A stretch of 64,000 nt of DNA from Laccaria trichodermophora (GCA_018417955.1 JACTVC010000020.1:868001-932000), one strand, 5' to 3'. Positions 11,817 through 24,030 are shown, counted from the first letter of the stretch. Program-made: numbers and translations. Notes: generated by a model not told the origin, from the sequence alone.

Positions 11817-12297
11817 CTTCTGGGCAGTGGATGATGGTTTGGGAGACGAAGACAGTCGTTGCAAGAAACCACATACTGACCCCCTTTTATAAGGACTAGA
11901 AGGAGGCTGACTTGTGGCTGACCGATATATTTATGTCCGAGCACATGAGTTGAGCGGACACGGAAGCAAGGTATATTTTTAACTCCGCTCCGAACCTCCG
12001 AGAGAAATATAAGCAAACACGGACTTGGACGCGACACACACCTTGCATAAAGAATGATTAATGAATTACAAGGCGACATTGACAAGTGAAATGAGAGCGT
12101 TGAAATGGTTGCCCTTGAAGTACAAGAAAACGCGCTGAGCTCTTCGGGTTACGTGACTCAGAACCAGCATCATCATTCAATATTCAATCATCATTGTATT
12201 ATAATTATCTTCCACCTAGTACCACGTTGAAGACAACTGCTCTATGTATTTATCAACTTCTAATAATTCAAGACGACGTCAACATAACTCCTGTGAA

Positions 12298-14786
12298 TCA
12301 CTTCTTCTTGCCCTTTGAGGCCACAGTAGCCGCGAGCGTCGCAGCCTTCTTCAAATTCTGCGGGGTCGCAATACTCTTCACAGCTCCCTTGCCAGCCGAA
12401 ACGGTGCTCTTCTTGGGAGCAGATTTAGCGGCTGCTCCCACAACCTTCTCAGCACCAGTGGCACCTCTGGTGGGTGAAGAAACCTTTGATGTCGGCTTAC
12501 CCGCGGACGTGACTTTCTTGGCGCCAGCCGCTCCTTTAACGAGGGCCTTGGAGGTGGGCTTTCCGGCAACCTTGGATGTCGGTTTGCGAGCGCCAGCGTT
12601 CTTGGCGGAAGGCCTTTTAGATCCTATGGCGGCTGCCTTTTGAGTTCCCCCATCCTTTGACGTAGTCTTCTTGACGCCCGCACGGTTTGCTCCCTTGGTA
12701 GAGGACTTCGCGGCAGCAGGTTTCTTGGAGCCCGTTCCCTTGCTGGCAGCTTCGGGGGTGCGGGCGCCGGCGACCTTCTTAGACGCTGCACGGTTTGCTC
12801 CCTTGGTAAGAGCCTTCGCGGCACCTGCCTTCTTCAAAGTCGCTCCCTTGGTAGTAGGGGCACCAGTGACCTTGTTGGACCCTGCACGATTTGCTCCCTT
12901 GGTCAGCGACTTCGCGCCAACTGCCTTCTTGGTGCCCGCTCCCTTGGTCAGGGCTTTCGTGCCAGGCGTCTTCTTAGTACCCGCTCCCTTGGTGAGAGGC
13001 TTGGAACCCGGTGTACGCGCACCAGCGACCTTTTTGGTACCAGCGCGAGCTGCTCCCTTCGTCGGGGACTTGGCTGTGGCGGTTTTCTTACCAGCGCCAA
13101 GTTTCTTCGCGCCAGCGGCCCCAAATTTGGCAGAGGCAACACGTTTGCCAGTCGGTGACTTGGAGGTTGGTTTGCGAGCACTGGCGACACCTTTCCCTGC
13201 GAGTTTGCCTTTGGCACTAAGGGCTGATTTCGCGAGTTTCGAAGCTTTGGTGGCTTTGGAGGTAGTGGAGAGTTTAGATGATGGCTTTTTGGCTGTGGGA
13301 GGGGATTTCTTCACTCCAGGTGTCAGAGCAGATTTCTTTCCGGCAGACAAACGTCCTTTAGCTGTGGCGGTGAGTTTGGAGTTTTTCGCGCCAGCCGTGA
13401 GTGCGGATTTCTTAGGCCCAAGTATCGAAGCCGATTTCTTGGATCCAGGGGTCAAAGTCGATTTCTCGGACCCAGGTGTCAGAGCGGACTTCTTGGCACC
13501 AGCAGTTAAACGGCCCAAGGCTTTAGAGGTCGTGGCGAGCTTCGATGCAGCTTTCTTGTCACCAGCGGCAGGAGTTTTTGCCTCCGCAGCAGCTTTTGTC
13601 TCCGCAGCAGCTTTTGCCTCCGCAGCCTTTTTGGCAGCCAGCTTATTCTTGAAGTAGTCCTTGGGAACCTCGCAGTACTGGCGCCTCACGAGGTAATGGG
13701 CGGCCTGTAATTCGTACCAATCAAACTAGGAATGAGAAACTGGTATTTAATCACATACCATGTCGTGATCACCATCCGCCAACGCTCGTCTGTACATGTG
13801 GAACTCGCGGCGGCGGAGACCAGCATTAGAGCATAAGCTTGCAAATTGCCTGACGAAACGAATTCCGTAAATGTGTGATTCATATGTAAAAACAGCCAGA
13901 GAACGTACGCGTAGGACTCTGCGTTATTGTGCATACCCTCAGTCTTATCTCGTATCTTGCTGAAAGTTTTGTCGGCATTTATGGCTTCAATGGTCGTATA
14001 CGGCTCTAACGACTTTGTGTCTGAATTTGATGGTCAACACGATTCAAGGGATATAGTCAGAAGCGGCTTACATCCCGTTTTGGCTGAGTCGCGTGGGTCG
14101 CTACCTGGGATCATAGTGCCAGGCTTACCCTTCATATAATCGCCAGTGTCTGAGAGTACATGTGTGGCTTCGTGGATCAGGGTACCGGCTTGAGTGGCGA
14201 CCGAAGCTGTGAACCATCATCGTGTCACAACGTCGAAGGGGCAAAGTGGGTAGGCATTTGTTACACACCTTTATGGTAATCTTCACCAAATACAACATGT
14301 TGAGCGACCATGGGATTCGTGCTCTTATCGTACAACGTGTAGGCGAGAACTTTTGGCTCGGCGGCAAGCTGCACAGGAACCTTGCCGGTCTTGAGCTTCT
14401 CGACATTTGCTTGAATGACGCTCACGTCGGCGTTCGGTCCAAAGGCGGCCTTGATAAGAGCTGCATGCTTTTCGTTCTCAGGGTCTGCAATGACTTTTCC
14501 CATTATACCGATTTGTCGGTTAGCTTGAGAGTGAAAGTTAAAATGAGGCAACAGTTTGTGAAAGGAAATGAAGACAAACCCTCGACTGTGGCCGCATCGA
14601 GATTGGCTTGGTTGGTCTTCTCAGTGTCGTCAGCAGCAGCAGCATGAGTTAACTCAAGGGGCACTGAAAAGACGCCTTTTGGAAAATCGAGCTGAGTAAA
14701 TGATAGTATGATAGCCTAGAGTGATCGAACCCACCAGTCATAGATGCCAGAAGAAGGAGTCCCACCGGAGTATATTGATAACGCAT
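12298..14786 (-). CDS. M35-like zinc metalloendopeptidase with ~445-aa Lys/Ala-rich tail
   Basis: Seven exons join in phase: 14786-14735, 14663-14580, 14523-14269, 14206-14072, 14020-13909, 13849-13759, 13725-12298; 718 aa. The N-terminus is a signal peptide (MRYQYTPVGLLLLASMT...). The zinc site is LIHEATH (about residues 140-146) followed by DTGDY, and NAESYAQF (208-215) matches the conserved NAdSY element of fungal deuterolysin / Lys-specific M35 (aspzincin) proteases. The catalytic part should cleave proteins outside the cell. After EVPKDYFKNKL (~residue 273) the same open exon continues into a tail of KKAA, TPGSKKSA, GAGTKK-type repeats resembling histone H1 tails, which M35 enzymes as I know them lack. 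Splicing supports one polypeptide. The antisense frame in this exon is a shadow of the repeats. Confidence 0.8.
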
Positions 14787-14989
14787 ACTGAAGAATGAAA
14801 TGAATGACAGAGGAAATTCGTTGAGGGTTGGTGACCTGCACCTGGAAGAAAATCTGTCAGGCCACCTGCACTCAAACTACAGGAGAGAACTCACCAAGTG
14901 AAGACAGTGGATCAAATCGACCTGCGATGGGATGAGGATTGATTTCTGAGATCTGAACCTTATATATATATTCATTGCCCAGTAAACGA

Positions 14990-15108
14990 CACTTTGGGCG
15001 CCTCCGGCGCTTTGGGCGGTGTTCAAGGGCAGACACTTTGGGCACCTCGGCCGCCTTGGGCGGTGATTTTGGATACCTCGTGCGCCTTGGGCGCCCCGCT
15101 TTGGACAC
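14990..15108. repeat. degenerate CTTTGGGCGCC minisatellite
   Basis: CTTTGGGCGCC-type units and variants (CTTTGGGCGG, CTTTGGGCAC, CTTGGGCGGTG, CTTGGGCGCC) recur about eight times with irregular spacing. It lies between the protease promoter and the LINE relic. No gene is seen from 14,787 to about 15,380. Confidence 0.5.
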
Positions 15109-15379
15109 AACAACGCCACCATTTTACGATTTCTACCCCGACCGCCTCACTTTGAATGTCTGTCAGGTTCTTTCGACGTGGGAGAACGCCGGACGAAAAC
15201 CATGTCCACACTGACCTCCCCTTTCGCTCAGGGCATCTCGGGCGAAGCTGCGCTGAAATCGGTACTAGTTCTTGATCCCCAAGTTCCCAATCGAACGGGT
15301 TGTGCTGAACAATCCACTGTGATGGTTCCGGCTCCTCTGAAAGCGAGGGCAGTGGTGGCGTGTACACTCTTCTCTAGCG

Positions 15380-16490
15380 AATGTTCCTGATTTGACGAGG
15401 AATTTGGTCAGTGCTTCAATTCCATTTTGGGGGCGCATGATTTCGGTAGTGAGAGTTCAAGCGATGCTTCCCTGAGCATATAACTGTAGTCTTCATATAT
15501 CGGGCACGTCCTGAGTAAGGGTTCACGGGTTTACAATGACCCGCCACACGAGCATCCCCAGCTAAGAACTGCTTTCGAAACTGGCCTGTGTATGTGTGCC
15601 CGTCCGGCATCGAAGAGGTCTCCCGACGGCTTCCTGTTGGCTTTCCAGTTCTCGAAAGTGCTTAGTCTGCTTCGATGGGGAGCTGGTTTGTGATGGCAAA
15701 TCCCCCAATGATTTGGACCTTCTTGACACCTTCGCTCGTCGTAACGCATTCGGGCGTGTCGTTCCAATTGGTGACCCCTATGGTTTTTCGGTTGCCCTCT
15801 TGGCGAGCCCGTCTGCTTGGTCTGGCAGTGTCATGGGCATCACGACCTCTACAGTGTGTCCTGGGTCCTGATCGACGAACTCCGTACTTTTCAGGTTGAA
15901 GTTGTGGGCATACAGTTGCCCTGGCTGTGGGTTGAGGTCGAAGATGGCTGATACAGCAGCTATGGTGACTTTGAGGTGTCGCTTTGCGGACCTGGTTCCT
16001 ATGTTGGCCCCGATCATGAAACCAGCCATCTCTGCGTCGTGTACTTCTGCTTGACCTCCCATTGCCATTGACCTCGCAAACACTTCCTTGCCCTTGTGGT
16101 AACCCACCACCGCGGCACCTACCCTCGGCTTTCTTGGTGGGTGACCCATCGGTGTATAGTACCGCGGTGCCCATCTTGTCCTCGTACGCAAGTCTTGTGG
16201 CTTCGTATTATCTCCCGTTAGTCCTCTTTTCCCTCCACTTTTGGCTTAAGCGGTTGGTTCCTAACTCGTCCTTTATAGCCTGCACCTGTGCGACGTCAAG
16301 GTGGTGTAAGGAATGGGTCGAGTCGTTGAGAGGGTTGTCGTTCTGGCCAGATTCGTTGCCGAGGAGTTCTTGAGTCTGGGTGGGAGGAGTGATGGTTCTT
16401 TCTATCTTCTCCATCTGTATGACTGGACTTGTTTCACGTAGATTGTTGAATGTCAAGATCATTTGAGCGAAGGTAACTCCATCCATCTGC
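15380..16490 (-). pseudogene. non-LTR retrotransposon (LINE) relic: RNase H and C-terminal region
   Basis: Fragments on the minus strand in shifting frames read as an RNase H domain (LYTDGS at the start, VGAAVVGYHKGKEVFARSM, then EVHDAEMAGFM carrying the catalytic acid) followed by a C-terminal piece (STFENWKANRKPSGDLFDAGR, then TCPIYEDYSYMLREASLELS) typical of LINE polyproteins in basidiomycetes. Frameshifts and stops interrupt it, and no reverse transcriptase core is present, so this is a dead, truncated copy. The first ~280 bases (16208-16490) have an open frame with no recognised domain and may or may not belong to it. Confidence 0.65.
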
Positions 16491-16508
16491 TGCTGGTTTC
16501 GCGGCGCA

Positions 16509-16966
16509 TTACGAAGGCCAAGCGACTCCTTCCCCTGGGAGATCTGGGTTCAATCTCGCCAAAAAGATCGAGTAGCTTGAAGAAGTTTTGAAGAACAACG
16601 TTGGCAGTCCGCGACTCGCCTTCAAAATGTCAGGCGGGAACGCCAACCAGGACCTAACATAAATGTTGGTCAACGAAATTTGCACAGATGACGGGGATTT
16701 GACGCAAAATACCGAAACCAAATGCCCCTCAAGTAGCCAGGTTCCATGATAAGCGTTGATGGTTTTCGGCAAAAACACGGGTGTACGCTCATTCGCCAAT
16801 CTACGTCAAAAATGAGAGAATTGGTGCGAGGATCCTCCTAGTGACATTTATCGTACCTCCAATCACATAATTCCAAAAGGGATCCCTCGCCTCGAAGCAA
16901 CGGAGGGAAGGTAGCGGCCGGGGGATGCATAAGCAGCGCCGAACACGATGATGTCGACGAGCTCAT
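16509..16966 (-). CDS. possible two-exon ORF of unknown function
   Basis: An ATG at 16966 opens a short exon that can join, across a GTACGA...GTAG intron of about 55 nt near 16,800-16,855, to the frame ending at 16509. The product (about 135 aa) has no motif I recognise. The join is in phase but there is no other support; it may be chance or relic sequence. Confidence 0.2.
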
Positions 16967-19360
16967 GGTGGTGTAAGATCAGGCTTGTTGCCGAGCGTAT
17001 TTCACTCTCATGATGATGATCGATGATCGATGATGGCCAACGGCTCCAAAACGATTACCTTACATACCACGTCAACGTTCTGCCCAGCGCTACTACTAGG
17101 TCGACTATTTATCTATAAGTTTCAGATTGACATTTCCAAGTACCTCCATTCAAGAAGTCTTCTTCCCTCAGCTGCAACCCAACAAGATACGCGCCTTTCG
17201 CCTCCGAGACGCACATAGTTTCCTGGAGAATCCTCCCATCCAACCGGCCACGAGATCTCTTCTGCAAACCACCCAAATCTCCACTCCCAGACATTCTCCC
17301 CGGACCAGAGGAAATATCCAATCCCCAGCATGCTCAATCCTCCTCTCCTTGATGGCACAACACAGAAGCATGACCCACAGTCGACCTTCTAGGATTCAAT
17401 GTTGTCGACGTTAAACCCACACACGCCTGCCCTGCCAACTCGATATCAACTCCTCATCCTCCTCTGGGCCCGCAACCTCTTTCCCCGCACAACCTCAACG
17501 TCATCGTCAACACCCTCTTCCATCGGAGGTTCAACGTCCCTTCCTAGGGTTGTTGAGGCGAATATAAAAACAAACTTGATTCTTCGTGTCCACGTGCCTT
17601 GTTGCTCGGCGAGGGGAAAAGATAACGACGAGCATGCTAAGCGTGTTCGAACTGTGTTTCGTGGCATAGGAGCCTGGTGATATACGACGTGAGCCTGCTC
17701 GGTCCTCTAACTTCGGAGTCATCGAAGCTGCGCCTTCGTGGTTTCATGAAGTCTACCCTACCATCGACGTTAGCCATGGCGGACAGTGGAAAAGATGCAA
17801 AACATAGACATACCTGGCTCACGTACCCGGTAGAAGGAAGAGGTGTTGCAATCGGAAGGAAGGAGAGAGGTGCAGCATTCGCAGAGGAGTATGGTAGTAT
17901 GAGAGCATTGCGAGTTGAGTTTTTTCGCAGTGTGCTGCGAAGATTGGGTCGAGACACAACAGATCAGTGGTCCTCAGTTTGGCTGCAGGGTTGAGGATTA
18001 CGTCGCCGTATCTTGTACATGAATGTAATTTGACGATCACGCTGTGAAAGGAGTGTAATTGTCGGGCTTTAACAGGGAAGTTGCTGAAACTGCGTCAATG
18101 ATGCCCCACGGCAGCAATAACTCTCGTACTCACCATTTCGGTCGTTGTAAACCGTTCCAAACCCCTGACGCCACCGAAATACTTAAGCGGCAATCGGGGA
18201 GGGAGGGACGAACGTCATTCCTGCAGTTAACATATGTTGCAAGCCATGGAAGGTGAGGCATCGGTGTTGCGGGATGGTGTAGTTCGCGCAGGTGGGCCGT
18301 ACAGGAAACCGGAATTCTACGAAAGGGCATCATGACTCATGCCTGTAATCACGAGTATAGGACAGTTCCGTGTCCAGGAGGCAAAGAGTGCCAGCCTGAG
18401 GGGAGGTTTAATGTCCTTTATTGAGAATTTAGTGAAGTGAACGGCAAGTTAAGAGGATGAGACCCAGGTATACCTTCAATCTTCTATTTCATCCCTCGTT
18501 CCGTCTGTTCATGCATCCAGCGTCGAATCCTCAAGCATACCTCACAGTGCCGTACTGGGGTTGCTACAGTCCCTCCTGACTCGAGGAACTCCCCACAGGC
18601 GTACATCGCGCTCTTGTCCCAATCGAATGCGTGCTCTATCGCTTCCAGTGCGTCTAACCAACATATCACCTCTATCATCCACCACATCGATATCCACAGG
18701 GAGTGGCGTCCTGCCCAACCAGCCCCTGTTCCCGCCATACCTCTCTGTATGGCGCCAATTTGCCCTTTCTGCGCACAATCCTCACAGCGCAATCCTGCGC
18801 CAGTTCAATGCCATCAGGCTGCTCAGCTGGTGAGAGGTTGATACAGCGACGGCGCTGGGACAGCCATCAGATATCTTTCTTGTGGATAAAGGTCGACCAT
18901 ATGAGAAACGAGCGTGCCCTCGCCTCTCGAGAAGCTTGAAGCACGTCAGGTTCCGTATACATCCAATCCGTACGGCTCAACATCTCATTGAAAAAGTTTG
19001 ACCGAACGCGATATTCAGTGGATACCGAACAATACGAGAATCTCGTCCATTTCAAGATCGCGGCTCCGTTGCTTTTGAAACACACTGAAGCGCGGAAACT
19101 ATGGATACGTGGCGTTCCGAAATGCCTTCCCAACGACCGACATCAGTCAGAATGACAGCAGAAGGCGTACAGAACATACCGGATTTCTGCGCCCGAAGAT
19201 GAGAGGTAGAAGGGAAGTTGGAAGGGGTTAAGGGAGGGGTTGCCGCTGCAGAGGGTGGTTAGCTGTCAGGGAGTTGCGGAGGGGATAGCTTTCCGTTGAC
19301 CGTTGGTTTGAGGAGGGGAAGTAGCCGAACGAGGCAAGCTGCGTAAACAGTCATTAATTA
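16967..19360. other. no supported gene
   Basis: CpG content is ordinary and several frames of 60-105 codons overlap on both strands, but none shows a recognisable domain, consistent codon pattern or phase-compatible exon chain. A TATTTATCTATAAG stretch near 17,106 could be a promoter element. A minus-strand frame at 18,484-18,792 has several Cys pairs (CEDC, CEVC) but no clear fold. Confidence 0.4.
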
Positions 19361-19870
19361 TTAGCCACTGCCGTTATGGAATGGAAAAGAGTACGAACAT
19401 ACTAGCATTACCCATTGAGCATCCTTCAGGTGATCAACCGTTGAATCAAGGGACCCCATGCATTTCAACGTAACGACGGCCACTGTGAGTACTGCCTCCA
19501 AATACATGTCGGTGACTTCAGATGATGTAGCCCTATTCGACGATCGTCCAGCCACTGTTTTCTAAGGATAGTGACGCCGAAGTGAGCAAGAGAGATATAG
19601 ATCGTGGACGGTTTTTTGGCCCCAGTGAGACTTACGCTGTTACCTGAACAATTGTAAGCCGTGGCTCCTGCGTCCAGCGAGTACAACTCGCACGTATCTC
19701 GGGTCCCCTGCTGTACTTGTGCTGTACGGAGTCCTACAGGGAAGATGCGGAGTCCAACTGTAGAGTATCGCCCATCAGAATAGACGCCTTCGTTCGTGAG
19801 CTCGTCCTACTCACCAAAAGGAGTGAACCGCCATCTTGGACACCAAGCAACAAGAAAAACGAAGACGAGT
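19361..19870 (-). pseudogene. possible small secreted-protein gene without a usable start
   Basis: Three pieces join in phase: about 19870-19807 (hydrophobic LLLLVFVFLVAW, signal-peptide-like), then, after a GTGAGT...ACAG intron, VGLRIFPVGLRTAQVQQGT with DTCELYSLDAGATAYNCSGN, then, after a GTAAGT...CTTAG intron, KTVAGRSSNRATSSEVTDMY ending at 19361. The Cys/Gly/Ser composition suits an extracellular protein. No in-frame ATG precedes the hydrophobic segment (an upstream TAA closes the frame), so it is either broken or has an unseen 5' exon. It is divergent from the receptor at 20021. Confidence 0.35.
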
Positions 19871-19897
19871 AGAAGAAGTCGGTCAGAAAAACTCAGG

Positions 19898-19934
19898 CAC
19901 GTGCTTATGATTTATAAAAAGACGAAAGCACGTG
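19898..19934. promoter_or_regulatory. shared promoter region: TATA box between two CACGTG palindromes
   Basis: TATAAAAA (19913-19920) reads as a TATA box towards the receptor ATG about 100 bases away and as TATAAAT on the other strand. CACGTG E-boxes lie symmetrically at 19898-19903 and 19929-19934. Such palindromes bind basic helix-loop-helix factors in fungi; any regulation here is inference. Confidence 0.4.
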
Positions 19935-20020
19935 TTCACGTTGTGGGGGTCGCCTGGCCTCCCGGCGCTCTCTTTCCTTCCTTCCCTCATCCTGAACCTC
20001 TCCACCTTCAGTATCCCAAC

Positions 20021-22371
20021 ATGAGCGGAGTGAGCGTTCTTGCGGGTGCTCACCACTTTGTTGCTAGCAACAACACGTTCAATACTGCCAACACTGTGAG
20101 TAAATTGCCTGTTGTCATGTGTTGCAGTGTGCCAAATTGCTAGCATGGATCTCGGGTAGATGCACATCCACAACATCCACAACAGCATTAGGACGACATT
20201 CGATGGGGTCATTCCCCTTATGCCAAATCCAAGCAATCGGTTCACAGGCCGCACAGACATCATCGCCACGCTCAAGAGGCATTTTTCGAACACAAATGAC
20301 TCAGTTCGGAAGAGAAAGTTTTTTTTGCTGCATGGAATGGGGGGGATAGGAAAGACTCAGATCTGCTTGAAGTTTGTTGAAGACATGTTTGACTGGTGAG
20401 TATCTCCAAATGGTTGATCCAACCCTCAGTTCTGAAATTCCCAGTTTCTCCTCTGTTTTCTGGATTGATGCTTCCTCACTTGGCACAATCATACAAGGAC
20501 TCAAGGGTATCTGTAATTTGCCTGCAGCCAGGTCTAGTGGTCTGGATGGCTCACCTGAATATGTTCTTCACTGGATTGGCTCACTGAAAGAGAGCTACAT
20601 CATGATCTATGATAATGCTGATGTTCTGTCACCTGCTGAGCTGGAGACTTATTTTCCACCTGGGAGAGGGGGAAACATCCTCATAACCAGTCGCAACTCT
20701 ACCATGAGGAATCTGACTTCACCTGAGAATTCTCTTGAAGTAACTGAGCTGGAAGAGAATGATGCTATTGAATTGCTTCTAAAAGCCAGTTGCTTGGATC
20801 TATCTTCATTGAGGTTTCAAGCTGAGGCTTCTAAGATTGTAAAGCAGCTCTTCTGCCTTCCTCTTGCTATTGATCAGGCTGGTGCTTACATTGCTTCTGG
20901 GGTTACCACTATTGGAGACTACCTTGCAAAATTTTATGAGCATCAAAAAATATTATTGTCCCATTCTGAATTTAGAGGAGCTTCTAAGTATAACAGAACT
21001 GTCTATGAAACTTGGGAGCTATCATTCAAAGAAATTCAGCAAAGGGCTGAATCTGATGATATTCACAAGGCTACTGCAGCCAATAGTGCAATGCTTCTGC
21101 TCAATTTATTTTCATTCTTCCATCATGAGGGAATCACTGAGGAAATATTCTCTTATGCTGCTCTTTCAGAAGATGAGGAAACTCCTAGCTTAAATTTATC
21201 ATATGCTAGTTCTCTCCTTGACCGAAGGCTACTTCCACTTAATAGAATGGGTACTTGGGATAACTTTGTCTGTAGAGAGGGACTTCGGATATTACTGTCA
21301 TTCTTCCTGATCAAGAAAGGCCCATCTGATTATGTATATGCCATGCATCCACTAGTCCATACCTGGGGTAGGGACAGATTAACTTTGGATCAGAAGAAAG
21401 AATCTTGCCTAATGGCATATGTTACCTTGGCTTGTTCACTAAGACAGAATGCTGGCCAGCCAAATGAATTCAGAAGAGCCTTGGTAACACATGTGAGAGC
21501 AAATATGGAGTATCTCAAATCAGAAAGTAATGAATTTTATATGGATGATGCCTATGCAAAATTTGGGAGACTTTTGTGTGAACAAGGATATTCCAAGGAG
21601 GCAAAAAACTTGGAAATTCATGTTCTGGATAGAAGAAATACAATTCTTGGAGTGGACCACCTACACACAATTCTTGCCATGGGAAATTTAGCAGAAACAT
21701 ATAGAACCCTGGGGAAACACACAGAGGCAGAGAAGCTAACTATCCAGATTTTGGATGCAAGAAACAGAACTCTTGGAGTGGAACACCCTGATACCATCAC
21801 AGCCATGGCAAATCTAGCAGCAACATACCAATACCGAGAAAAGTACAAAGAAGCAGAGGAGCTAGAGACCCAAGTCTTGCATGCAAGAAACAGAATCTTT
21901 GGAGTGGAACACCCAGATACAATTATGGCCTTGGGAAATCTAGCAACAACATACCGATGCTCTGGAAAGTGTGAAGAGGCAGAGAAGCTGGAGATCCAAG
22001 TTCTGGATGCAACAAACAGAATTCTTGGAGTGGAACACCCCCACACTATTATAGCCATGGCAAATTTAGGAAGAACATACCAATACCTGGGAAAGTACAA
22101 CAAGGCAGAAAAGCTGGACATCCAAGTTTTGGATGTGAGAAACAGAATTTTTGGATTGGAACACCCAGATACAATTATAGCCATAGGAAATTTAGCAACA
22201 ACATATCGATACCTGGGAAAGTATGAAGAGGCAGAGAAGCTGCAGATCCAGATTTTGGATGCAACAAACAGAATTCTGGGAGTGGAACACCACCACACCA
22301 TCACATCCATGGGGAATCTGGCAGCAATGTATAAATGCCTGGGAAAGTATTACAAGGGGCAAACAGCATGA
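20021..22371 (+). CDS. NB-ARC-TPR receptor (NLR-like), 745 aa
   Basis: Three exons join in phase: 20021-20095, 20160-20395, 20445-22371. Exon 1 (25 codons) carries the GAHHFVASNNTF-type leader seen at the start of many basidiomycete NLRs. The nucleotide-binding domain has the P-loop GMGGIGKT (residues 84-91), a Walker B-like YIMIYDNAD, ILITSRN (sensor-like) and CLPLAIDQAGAYI in place of GLPLA, so it is NB-ARC rather than generic NACHT. The C-terminus is about seven 42-residue TPRs of the kinesin-light-chain type (LGVEHPDTITAMANLAATY); the last is cut short (GKYYKGQTA). Fungal NLRs of this build act in non-self recognition and programmed cell death; no N-terminal effector domain is visible. 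The body downstream of about 20,310 is CpG-poor, the 5' end is not. A longer paralog lies inverted at 58824-61628. Confidence 0.85.
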
Positions 22372-22627
22372 TGAAGAAGTGATAGAAAGAAGATAATTAT
22401 GGTAAATAGTCAATTCCCATTAGTGTCAAAAATGTTCAAATAAAAAGGATTCATTGTTATATTAAAATTGCAGCCACAAGGGGGTAATATATATAAGATA
22501 TTCATTGGTTGAGTCAAAACTCACTCAAGTCCAATGTAAGCCAACACTTGAGACAGTGATGAATACATAGGGCTACACCTGTATAGACATATGCACTCTA
22601 AACTGTGGGATACACTAAAATTTGTGT

Positions 22628-23470
22628 TGTCCTGATATATTTACTCTTAATCTCTATGTGTGGTGGTAAAATTTTACATCCATCATATGCATAAAACAAA
22701 CTTACAAAAATAAAAAAAGAGATGAGTTCCAAAAAAATGAGTCCCTGACTCTAAGGAGGGTTCTGTTGAACATGAATGTGCCCTGCTGAATGGGTATTTC
22801 TATAGCTCCAAAACCATCATCTAGAAACTTCTGTCAGATCTTAAAAAGAGTCTATGTATGGGAATATTGTATTGTTGGACTTCAAAATGTTACCTGGACT
22901 CTCTGGAAGAATCTGTGATCTTCATTTGGAGTCAAAAAGTTGAACTTGCTTACTCACAGAGTTGGAGATCTATGTCTGAGATGATAAGGAAGCCTCTCAC
23001 ATGTTTGTGTGCCATCATGCCCTTCAACTTTCAAGAGTCAATGCAATGACATTGAGTGCTGTGTCTTGCAGAAAATGTTATCTAGCAGGTTGGATGTAAT
23101 TAGGGGTTGTGGGGTGGTTGTGGATGCTTTCTGGATGCATGGGGGGTGTGCCATCAAAGGGGATGGTGAGGAGTGAGGTTGTAATAAAATTGGGTGCAAT
23201 TTAGGAGTAGGAATATACCTGTGCATGACAATGACCTGGTATTTAAGTCAACTACTGAGGATGATGAAGATCCATTATTGTACATAGAGATCTTTTTTGC
23301 TAAAAAAAGAGAGTCAGGGACTGGGCTTGCCTGCTGCTAAACATGAATAAACATGATATTTAGAATATGCTGAACTTTCTGGTCCTGTAAGTTTGTTTTT
23401 TGCATATGATGAATGTACAATTCCATCACCAAACTTGGAAATTGAGAGTAAATATATCATATTCATCTTT
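22628..23470. repeat. inverted repeat pair, probable small DNA transposon
   Basis: About 22,628-22,770 recurs inverted at about 23,305-23,470: shared pieces are GTAAGTTTGTTTT, GCATATGATG, GAGTAAATATATCA and GAGTCAGGGACT. The spacer has no gene. The whole of 22,372-24,640 is CpG-poor and reads as decayed repeat sequence. Confidence 0.45.
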
Positions 23471-23819
23471 ACTCAAATTTCTTCTTATGTCTGAAAATCA
23501 TGAGAGGATTTTTGCATCAACTGTCTCAGGGAACAGATGATCCAGCACACTTGGATCAACTGCAGATGGATGAAACATCATACAGCAAAAAAAAAAAGCA
23601 CTGTCATAGAGATTAGGATTGAATGAGCAAGCAGAGCTGTCATTTCTGGAGAGACTTGAGAAAATCAACACATCAATTTTCTATTTCAGAGCATGGGGAT
23701 GATGGAGATGAACAGCTCAACCCATCCAATGACAGTAACCCTGAGCTCAAGTCAAATCAAGGGGACAAGAATCCTGAGGATGAATCTGTGTCTGCAATCT
23801 GTGAACTTAGTACCTCCAA

Positions 23820-24030
23820 ATACCTTCACCAATGACAAAGACTTGCTGGCTGGATTAATTGGAGCCTCAATGTCTTCCCCTTGCTCAGGCCTGCACTCAA
23901 CATCCTCTACATTAAAATCAGTGAGAAGTCCACCTCTAACAAGTTCATCAAGATTAACATCACAGTTCATGCTGATCTAGAATGGGCAGCCACCTCCTCA
24001 ATGAAGGGTCAACTTGTGTTACAATAATGA
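23820..24030 (+). pseudogene. retroelement relic (RNase H-like end of a reverse transcriptase)
   Basis: A short plus-strand frame reads LAGWINWSLNVFPLLRPALN, then NITVHADLEWAA. This resembles the region following the reverse transcriptase in DIRS-like fungal elements (tryptophan-rich LAGWxNWSxNVFPLLRP, then DLEW). It is short, CpG-depleted and flanked by stops. The assignment rests on pattern memory only. Confidence 0.35.

Noticed and set aside
12671..13657. 328-codon plus-strand frame
   Set aside because: Antisense shadow of the Lys/Ala-rich tail of the protease; composition follows the repeats.
16530..16560. tRNA-like GGGTTCAATCTCGCC
   Set aside because: Only a T-loop-like string; no acceptor stem, D-arm or anticodon stem can be folded around it.
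21618..22310. 230-codon minus-strand frame, and similar ones at 59,314-59,871
   Set aside because: Shadows of the TPR repeats in the receptor genes.
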